NCBI GenBank assembly: GCA_904066235.2
Contig: CAJFCV020000006.1
Location: forward strand, 1,178,001-1,242,000
Reading direction: 5' to 3'
DNA from: Bursaphelenchus xylophilus
Taxonomy: Eukaryota; Nematoda; Chromadorea; Rhabditida; Aphelenchoididae
DNA length: 64,000 nt
Notes under the pieces: generated by a model
What the model was told of the DNA's origin: nothing
Database searches by the model: none
What the model saw: only the letters and a program-made list of their open reading frames with translations
Part shown: one piece after another, positions 56,429 through 64,000 of the stretch
Layout of the letters: every line of letters begins with the position of its first letter
Numbering within the stretch: position 1 is the first letter of the stretch
Program-made: the position numbers and the translations under genes

Positions 56429-59400
56429 ATGTCGGTTACACTGCATACTACTGCTGGTGACATCAAAATCGAACTGTTCTGCGAAAAGTGCCCAGTAACT
56501 TGCGAGGTAATACGTTGTTCTGTTATTTTCTTTTTAGTTTTAGGTAAAATACGCTCTTTAGTATTTTTCTAGAGGCTGTGAGTAATATATCTTGTCGGAA
56601 TATGGGGTTTTTTTCGATGTTCGCTCGTTTTCTGCGGATTTTGGTTCAATGTCATGAACAATATATTATCCTTGCCGAGTTCGTCTTCTAATGTCTTTGT
56701 TCTCTCGTAAAACACTGTTTACTCGGTTGTATGATCGACCTCACGCCTAATGGCTTCAGGATCGACTGTAAATCCGCCTGAAAATGCCACCAAAGAAGTC
56801 CGGAGCTCAACGGCGGAAGCAGCAGAAAGATGTGTCAAAACTCGTTGAAGATCCGATTGTATGTGTTTTAAAATTTATTGATTCTGTCTTCTGTAGGTTC
56901 AGGATCCTTGTCCGGCAGAGGTCCGTGGCTTTGAAGGGCTTGAGGGGTTCAAAAAGGTCCTTCTGAAATTTCCAGAATTCGAAAATCCCCCGGATTTTCC
57001 GGAGGTGAAAAAGCCAACTGAATCTGAAGAGGGTCTTCAAGAGTTGGCGAACGAGTTGCAACTGCCAAGTAGCTATGATTTGAATGTGTTGGCCGAGGCC
57101 AGTCGGCAAACCCAGCGGCTAGAAAAGCTTGACGATGATGGTGTTCCAGAAGTTGATCAAGGTTAGTATTTTCTATTTTTTGATTGAATTTTAGGCTAAG
57201 ATACATGTGAAATGAATATAAAAAGATATGTTAGTCTTTTTCGCATCTAATTAATTTGTTTCTGTCCCAAAAACCTACGGAATTTGTCAACTATTCACCT
57301 ATATTACACATGACTGACCTGCTGAATTTTAAGATGTCGGATTGCCCTTTCTTTTTGGTCTGATGGAGCAATATCTTCGTGTGGATCTCCTGGATGGCCG
57401 TACGATTGTCGGACAAATGAAAGGAGTGGATCGTGAAGCCAATCTTCTTCTCAACCACTCACGGGAATATTGGAGAGATGAGGACTCCGACGATTTTACC
57501 TCCGCTTGTCTTGATTCTCGTCGCACTCTCGGGACGATTATGATCCCTGGGAAGTGTGTTCAAAATGTTTGTCTCGTCCAGCATTCGGGAAGTGCGAGAT
57601 CGGTCAAAAAGTCAGTGGATTATATTGAACATATGATTGGGACTTTCAAGAAACAGAAATCACAAATTGATGCTGCTGAAGAAGCGAGAAGGCAAGGGAA
57701 GTTCGAAAAACACACCAGCTTCATCCCACAGAAAATTGAGGATTGGAATCGGGAGGTTGAAGTTCTAGCGACTGAGGACAATATTAAGTTCGCCAGACAA
57801 ACGCATGGCCGAGTTATGAACTCCGGAGGCTTCAATATGGAGGTATTTGAACAAGGCATCAGTGGCTTGGCAGCTGAGACCAAAGAAGATCCTGGCGACC
57901 CAGAACAAGGGGAAACTAGTCAAGCCGCGGCTGCTCGGGTGGAGAATATTAAAAAAGCCGAGGAACTGCAAGCAAAGAAACAATTCGTCCTGGAATTGAT
58001 GAAAAAACGTCAGCAGGAAGAAAAGGAGAGTAGAAATAGCGTGTTTGCATAATCTGCGAAGCTGTTGACCGAGTTTTTATATTATCCATGATGAATCTAA
58101 AAGTGTTTGGATTTGCCTGTGAAACTTTTTAATTTTGAGTGAAAAGCATCTGACTGAGTTTGTTTTTACACACGGTTGTTTTATTTTTCTCCATTTTTTC
58201 TCTTGGTCTCGTATCAAATTCTTCATATCCTCCGGTTTTTTTTTCTTTATTTGCATTGCACAGTGCAGATTTTTCGAAGCTCAAAGATGATGTCAGACAG
58301 TATTTTAATTGACTAAAATGCGTTTGAAAATGTTGATTGGGGCTTAAACTGCTAGGGTTTGAAAGATTAAGACGGAATTTTTATGGGGTCTTATCAAAAA
58401 ATTAGTTATATTGTAGTAGAAGGTGCAGATAAAATAAGGCAAAAATTTTTATGAAATATTGCCTTGAGGAAGGTTTAAGGTATTGTATGATCTTTTTTGA
58501 GCTTGGAATCACTTGTTATTCATATTTTATCGCCTTTGAAACTTGACGGATATTGTTCATGACATTGCCCACGGAATTTAACTGGTATCTCTAAGGCTAC
58601 AATAAATCCAAGTGCTATAAGAATAAGGGCATTTTAGTGATGTAACTAGCTGATACTAACATTCCAGAACTTTTTGGCACTATGCGGCACGGATTATTAC
58701 AACAATAACATCTTTCATCGGAACATCAAAAGCTTCATTGTGCAGACTGGAGACCCAACAAATAATGGAAAGGGCGGTCAAAGCATCTTCGGAGAGCCAT
58801 TTCCAGATGAGATCCACGAGGATTTAACGGTAGGTTGGAGAGAACGAAAGATATAAGCAAATTTTTATATTGTACTAGACATTAAATTTAAAATTTTGAT
58901 GAATTATAGCCGGAAGTAAAGGTCTACAGTAGTAATTTGGAAGGCTTAGACGCTATTTACGAAAATTTGTTTTGCTTCGAAAGTAGATTTGCAAGCCCTG
59001 GACACAAGCGGAACGCAAAAACTGACCTCTTGTTTATCATTTCTTTCCAATTTTCTTAAAAAATCATCGGGTTACAATAAAATTTATGTTCGAAATGTTT
59101 CGCCCTTATCTTTGCTGTTTCTGATTTTGTGGTTTTTATATACTTTTTGCGATTTTTTGCATTTTTTGCCTAGTGTAATATCAAAAATTTTTTTTTGTTT
59201 GACGATTTTTGACGGTAAAATAATGAAGAATAACGAAGATTAGTAAGGATGTTTACTTTTTGCGATGTTTAGAATCTTGGTTTGCCATAAAGTTACAGTT
59301 TTTTTGCTATTTCCCATCAGAGAATGACGGTTGAGTTTTGCAACACATAGTTTCAAAAGGTCGATTAAAAGTTTTATTTTCCCACCTGATCAGCATCGAA

Positions 59401-61054
59401 AAGACATGCCCATCGAATGTTGCTGATTGATTGCGCATTCCCCACATGGTTTTCCGATGTTTTATTGGCTTCGTGGAAATTGGACAGAGTGAAATTCGAC
59501 AGAAATAAATTGGACAGGGGGAAAATTGGATAGAATAAAATCGGACAGATTTTTTTCACTGCAAAAAATAATTACAGTGAGGGACCTGATGGCAAAAAAA
59601 CGTACCATTTTGCATCCGGGAAGTATCAAAAATGAGGCAAAATGCTTCCCTCTCCATGTGAAAAAACTCTGTTTTCAAAAGCCTCTCTTTTTATGAGGGA
59701 AATGGCCCGCCCTTTAATGCGGATTTTTTTCACTTGGAGAGGGAAGCATTTTGCCACATTTTTGATACTTCCCGGATGCAAAATGGTACGTTTTTTGCCA
59801 CTGGCTCAGGTCCCCACTGTAATTATTTTTTGCAGTGAAAAAATTTGTCCAATTTTATTCTGTCCAATTTCCTCTTGTCCAACTTATTTCCCTCGAGTTT
59901 CACTCTGTCCAATTTCCATGAAGCCAATAAAACATCGGAAAACCACGTGGCGCATGCGCAATCAATCAGCAACATTGGATGGGCATGTTTTTTCGATGGT
60001 GATCGGATGGGAAAATAAAACTTTTAATGGATCTTTTGAAACTTTTTGTTGCGAAAATTAACCTTCATTCTCTGAAGGGAAGTAGCGAAAAAAATGTAAT
60101 TTTATGACAAACCAAGGTTCTCAACATCGCAAAAAGTAAACATCCTTACTAATCTTCCTTGTTCTTCATTATTTTACCGCATAAATCGTCAACCGCAAAA
60201 AAAATTTTTTTTGATATTATACTAGGCAAAAAATGCAAAAGAATCGCAAAAAGTTTATAAAAACCACAAAATCAGAAACAATAAGGGTATATTTTGTTCA
60301 GCACAACGCGCGAGGAATCGTCTCGATGGCGTCGAATGGCCCGGTGACCAACAAAAGTCAGTTCTTCATCACCTACGACAAGCAGCCGACCCTCGATGGG
60401 AAACATACTGTATTTGGAAAGTAAGATTTTTTTGACTTTTCCGGTTGATTCACGTGTTTTTATTTTGATTCATGATATTTTTATAAGCTTTTGGAACAGC
60501 CTGAGGCGTTCATTGGCCTACAGTAGAAAGCAATTGCTTAAAAGGGGCGGAGCTTGAGATTTTTTAAAATATTTTTGTAGAAAAAGGTATAAAATTGAAG
60601 GGAAAGGATGTGAAAAGAGTTGATTGGTGTGGTAAAGGGAATTTAGAGGGGTTTTGAGCCATATGGATGTTGTAATTGGCAAAAAAAATGATTTTTTTTG
60701 GATTTTTGATGATTTTACGCGGAATTTTGGCAAAAATAGTGGTTAAAAAAGATTTTAGAGAAAAATTGACGTATGTTTAGAGGAACAAGGCTATTTTGAA
60801 TGTTTTAGTAAAGTTTTTGCGATTTTTTTTAATTTTGAATTTGAAATTTTAAAAATTTTTTCGAAATTTTTCGATTTTTTTTCGTCGAAAAAAGTTCCCC
60901 GAATTGCAGAGTGATCGATGGCTTCGACGCCCTGGAGGAGCTGGAGAACACTAAAGTGGACGCCAAGTATCGTCCGGTGGTTGAGCAGCGCATCAAGACG
61001 GTCACAATCCACGCAAATCCCCTCGCAAACGAGCTCGCCCACGCCCTGGAATAG
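56429..61054 (+). CDS. cyn-10: Peptidyl-prolyl isomerase PPIL3 / cyclophilin CYN-10, 167 aa
   Basis: This is a cyclophilin-type prolyl isomerase of the spliceosome-associated PPIL3 class. Exons are 56429-56506, 58668-58829, 60302-60420 and 60910-61054, all in phase. The sequence begins [20 protein letters not shown]. Catalytic-region motifs are [15 protein letters not shown] and, across exons 2-3, the GxxxMA(S)[13 protein letters not shown] block with the Q-FFIT signature. It ends [18 protein letters not shown]. The length matches PPIL3 (about 160). Intron 1 (2.2 kb) contains a complete same-strand LSM-domain gene; intron 2 (1.5 kb) is a long hairpin that ends at the exon-3 acceptor. No AATAAA is seen until 61731, after a further ORF. 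Confidence 0.97.
56784..58052 (+). CDS. LSM-domain protein (NAA38/LSMD1-like Sm fold), 352 aa, nested in cyn-10 intron 1
   Basis: Exons are 56784-56858, 56897-57161 and 57334-58052 in consistent phase (the third acceptor is TTTTAAG). The N-terminus is basic ([17 protein letters not shown]), followed by an acidic, Pro-containing linker. The Sm/LSM domain spans about 126-200: [31 protein letters not shown], then [16 protein letters not shown] with the Sm2-like G-K/x-C block. This resembles NAA38/LSMD1, the small auxiliary subunit of N-acetyltransferase NatC, but NAA38 itself is only about 120 residues. The C-terminal 150 residues (charged helices, [20 protein letters not shown]) are unlike it. 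The exact identity is therefore open. A possible poly(A) signal lies at 58601. Confidence 0.8.
59098..60296. repeat. 1.2-kb hairpin in cyn-10 intron 2 with central MITE-A
   Basis: Left arm 59098-59574 and right arm 59820-60296 are inverted copies (shared: GATTTTGTGGTTTTTATA, GTAAACATCCTTACTAATCT and complement, CCAATAAAACATCGGAAAAC and complement). The central MITE-A is 59575-59819. The right arm ends about 5 bases before exon 3 of cyn-10. Within the arms is a short minisatellite of GGACAG-containing units (59490-59550). Confidence 0.9.
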
Positions 61055-61274
61055 CCCGATTTTTTGGCCGAAACAAGAACAATCTCAAGAGAAATCTCTC
61101 AGTCCCAGTTCGAACATTTATCCAGCAACAGAAACCTCAACGAAAGCGTCGATTTTTGCCGAGAAATTCAACGAGTTTCAAGACTTTTCGGCCGATTTTT
61201 CCAGAAAAAATGAGGAAATCTCGAATTTTGATGTTTTAAAGTATTGTAACAGCAAAAAATGCACGGTGGAAGTG

Positions 61275-61565
61275 ATGGAAATTGAAGAAGATGAGGTGGC
61301 CTTTAATTATGTCATCAAAGTTATATTGCCTCAGGGGATTAAAGCCGAGAATTTTGTGGGAAATGCGAAAAGTCACTTTGAAAACGAATTTTTTAATGTA
61401 AGTTGAATTTTTTGGTGATTTTTGATTGAAAACGATTGTGAAATAGCGCGAAGATAATGTGAAAATCACTTTCAGACATCGCTAATATCAACTCAACTCC
61501 AAAAACACTGGTTTTCCCTCGATTTTGGCCATACAATGCTTTATGTCATCGAATCCGATGAATAA
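61275..61565 (+). CDS. Small ORF immediately downstream of cyn-10, start uncertain
   Basis: Exon to 61397 and exon 61476-61565 join in phase (GTAAG donor, TTTCAG acceptor) and end in TAA. From the first in-frame ATG (61275) the product is 70 aa: MEIEEDEVAFNYVIKVILPQ ... HWFSLDFGHTMLYVIESDE. The same frame is open upstream past 61100 with protein-like sequence (ASIFAEKFNEFQDFSADFSR) but no ATG until it overlaps the cyn-10 exon in another frame. AATAAA at 61731 is the first after cyn-10. It may be a second cistron of a cyn-10 operon, or an alternative 3' exon. I do not recognise the family. Confidence 0.5.
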
Positions 61566-61569
61566 TTTT

Positions 61570-62591
61570 TTTTGGATGTCCAATGTAAAAGTTTGTTCTC
61601 AATGAATCCTCTTGGCATTTGTCGACTTTTGACACGTTTTTCTTGTACATTACATATCCTTATTTATTTTTTTTGACCATCGTATCTTTGATGGTCTAGT
61701 ATAATATTTTTTTGTTGATTTTTGATGCTGAATAAAGTTTGGACTGGAGTTTTTTGTGTTTATTTTTTTCTACAGGAAATTATGAAAGCCACATGGTGGT
61801 TTAAAAAAATTTAGAGGACCTGTTAAAAATTTTATGAGCAATTTTATCTTCTCCTTCCCGGACTTTGACAGTTTTTGGTCTCCGAAGAGAAATGATCAAA
61901 GTTTTGTTACTTCCGCTGCTTTGCTAATTGATTATGAGGCAAAATAGAGGCAAGAGTTCAATTTATTGTAAGATAATCAACTTCCGCACGAACCAACAAG
62001 TGGGTTTCTCTATGACTTCCCTCCGAGTTTTGGGTACTCTGTCGGCGGCCAGGATCGGTCAATATCTCGGCGGGGCGTGCAAAGCGCGAGCTAAGACTTT
62101 CAGGAATTTGTGTGTGGCCTATAGTGGCGGACCTGTGGCAAAAAACGTGCCAATTTGCATCCGGGAGGTATCAAAAATGTGGCAAAATACCTCGCTCTTC
62201 AAGTGAAAAAGCTCCGATTTCAAAAGCGCTACCGCTCTTTTTTTGTGAGGGAAAATGCGCGCCTTACAAAACGAATTTTTTTCACTTGGAGAGGGAGGCA
62301 TTTTGCCACAGTTTTGATGCTTCCCTGATGCAAAATGGCACCTTTTTTGCCACTGGATTGAGGTCGTCGCTGTACTTTTCTTGTCGGTTCAAAAAAAATT
62401 ATTTTGTTTATCATGCTGCACTAAATCTTTATCGTCTGCTATTTCATCTATTTCACTGTTCAAACAACCCGATTTTGCAATGTTGTTGTTCGAAATTATA
62501 CGAAAAGATAACTCACTTCAAGGCCCCCCTTTTCTTATCAATTCAAAAATATAAAAGAAAAGAGTTCATTGCAAAATAAAAACCCTCCAAA
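61570..62591. other. Interval before the lipase gene, with a MITE-A copy (62124-62372)
   Basis: The MITE-A copy is complete, with GGCAAAATACCTCGCTCTTC and inverted partner. A fragment of the CCGAGATATCGAACG-type repeat (GGTCAATATCTCGGCGGGGC, 62057) precedes it. No gene is supported. Confidence 0.6.
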
Positions 62592-63561
62592 ATGCTGCAA
62601 TTGCTTGCGATTTGCCTCGCATTCCTCTCGGCATTCGCCTTGTATGATGATAATTTGGCCCGGGACAAGTTCATTGGGCTCGCGTTGGGCGCTCATGTTG
62701 TGAATGGCACTGTGCAGAGCTGTTTGGACAAGGTTTTTGATGGTGATGTGCAGGTGAGAAGAATGGCCCCTTAGGGTGAATTTTTCAATTTTGAATTTGA
62801 AATTTTCTTTTGGCGACATTTTATACGAAAAATTTCAAAATTTAAAAAAAATATGCAAATTTTAGAATTTTTGGAAAGATTCAAATTTGGAAACGCGGAT
62901 GTCGTTAGAAATTAGGATTAAAATTGTCTGTCGGGAAAATAATGTGGGTTCATCGCAGAAAAATTTCACACAGTCGCGCATCAAATTTCCAGCGAGCGTG
63001 GTAAGGCGATGATGGGTGATTATGTACAAGGTGCGACGAATCCACATTATTTTCCCGACAGACTGATAGGTCAAAAAGACAAAAAATAGCCCATCGTTGA
63101 TCTGGAAATAAAAATTTGAAGTCTTATTTTCGAGCAAGCGATTTTTTTATTTTTTTTTATAAACCTAAAGTGCTGATTACATAATAAAAAAAAAATGGAA
63201 AAAAATCCATCTAAAATAGTAATTGTAATACTCAAACTTTGCCCCCCTTATCGGGGATGGCCCGATTCCTATGGCTTTTTCTGTGTTTTGCACTGTGCAA
63301 AAAGTGCAAAAAAAATGCACTGTGGGTTGGCGACAAGCGTGGGAAAAAGTTCAAAATGCACTGTGCGAAAGTGAAAAAATGTCCATGCACTTTATGAAAA
63401 TGTTAAAAAAATTTTTTTGATACCCTGAAATAACATCTTGGAAAAAAATTTTAGGTCCACAAGACCTATTCAGTTCCGTGCAACAACTTGTACTCAAATG
63501 AGACCTGTCTCGCCTACATTGCGATCTACAAGAAGAGCCAAGCAATTGTCATCGGGTTTCG
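62592..63561 (+). CDS. Secreted class-3 lipase, N-terminal part only
   Basis: Exons are 62592-62753 and 63455-63561; the second ends in phase 2 at GTGAGT and the rest lies beyond the window. Residues 1-16 (MLQLLAICLAFLSAFA) are a signal peptide. The nematode lipase-3 start follows: YDDNLARDKFIGLALGAHVV, then CLDKVF, a Cys pair region (VPCNN ... ETCLAY), and AIVIGFR, the beginning of the conserved strand before the lid. Nematode members of this family share the same YDD..AR.K...LA.AA pattern (recalled). The catalytic GHSLGG is not in view. Intron 1 contains a MITE-B copy and GCACTGTGC repeats. Confidence 0.8.
62927..63070. mobile_element. MITE-B copy in lipase intron 1
   Basis: It is complete, about 144 bp, with ends GTCTGTCGGGAAAATAATG and CATTATTTTCCCGACAGAC and a TGATGGGTGATT-containing core. 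Confidence 0.85.
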
Positions 63562-63889
63562 GTGAGTTCTTCGAAAGATTTTTGGCGCGTTAAAAATTGG
63601 AACACCCATTTCCCTGGGGGACAATTTACTGCAGCAATGGAGGGGAGGCGAATAAAACATCATTATAATTTTCAACTACTAGTACTTTGGAGTTTGTCAA
63701 TTTACCAGAGATTATTATAAGTAATTTTCCGGAAAAGACTTGGTCTTTCATACAGAGGAGCTACGATTTTTATAGTACACAACATGTTTAAAAATTCATG
63801 AAAATAAAAAAAAGTTTTTTGCATAGCCCTCTTATTATCTGATGGGTTTTCAAATCGTAAGCTCAAATTTTCAATTGTTGAGCTATGTA

Positions 63890-64000
63890 TACGTCTGTCG
63901 GGAAAATAATGAGCACTATGTCGCAGCGAAAATCGCATCGCCGACGAGAAAATGAGTTGTCTCGTGGGGAAATAAAATTGCTTTTCATTTCAGCGACACG
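63890..64000. mobile_element. MITE-B copy cut by the window end
   Basis: The left end GTCTGTCGGGAAAATAATG at 63893 is followed by the AGCACTATGTCGCAGCG core seen at 46630 and 48900. The right end is outside the window. Confidence 0.8.

Noticed and set aside
58920..59060. Additional cyn-10 exon ([20 protein letters not shown])
   Set aside because: PPIL3 homology is continuous across the flanking exons without it.

Overview
This is a eukaryotic window, and the content points to a rhabditid-type nematode. It carries a single-exon cuticle collagen with the nematode N-terminal domain, many compact multi-exon genes with T-rich TTTCAG/TTTTAG acceptors, a nematode-style class-3 lipase, a HYL-type ceramide synthase and a long nematode-like PUF60 (RNP-6). 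Exons are fairly GC-rich and introns are AT-rich. I cannot name the species.

Layout, left to right: 3' end of an unrecognised gene (+, 2-425); cuticle collagen (+, 2598-3686); ceramide synthase (+, 6353-8209); rnp-6/PUF60 (-, 17662-9288, 10 exons); MALSU1/RsfS (+, 20204-21449); three unrecognised genes on the minus strand, here called W (31637-21912), Y (35424-32314) and X (38326-36110), of which W and Y look like diverged tandem paralogues; tRNA-Thr(AGT) (-, 38650-38579); an SDR oxidoreductase fused to a TMEM254/DUF4499-like C-terminus (+, 41423-51096); LACTB2-type metallo-beta-lactamase (-, 55959-52107) with a J-domain gene inside its intron 1; cyclophilin cyn-10/PPIL3 (+, 56429-61054) with an LSM-domain gene inside its intron 1; a small downstream ORF (+, 61275-61565); and the start of a secreted class-3 lipase (+, from 62592). 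Most models were assembled by hand by matching splice signals and codon phase. For rnp-6, SDR, LACTB2, cyn-10 and X every junction keeps frame.

Most of the remaining DNA is inverted-repeat material. There are two hAT-like elements with perfect 8-bp target duplications, one Tc1/mariner-like foldback with TA duplications, one insertion with a TTA duplication, about eleven copies of a palindromic family (MITE-A), about ten copies of a second palindromic family (MITE-B), and many long foldbacks with 200-500 bp arms. Several introns consist almost wholly of one foldback. At four loci a MITE-A copy sits at the exact centre of a much longer inverted duplication of its flanks. A short dyad-symmetric motif ending in AATATAA recurs dozens of times in introns and intergenic DNA, and a GCACNGTGC decamer-like palindrome recurs in arrays.

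Functionally the window is an ordinary mix of housekeeping genes: splicing (rnp-6, cyn-10), mitochondrial translation (MALSU1), sphingolipid synthesis, lipid redox and lipolysis, and cuticle. I see no operon linking them beyond the possible cyn-10/downstream-ORF pair. The unusual content is the intron and repeat architecture and the W/Y/X gene group.
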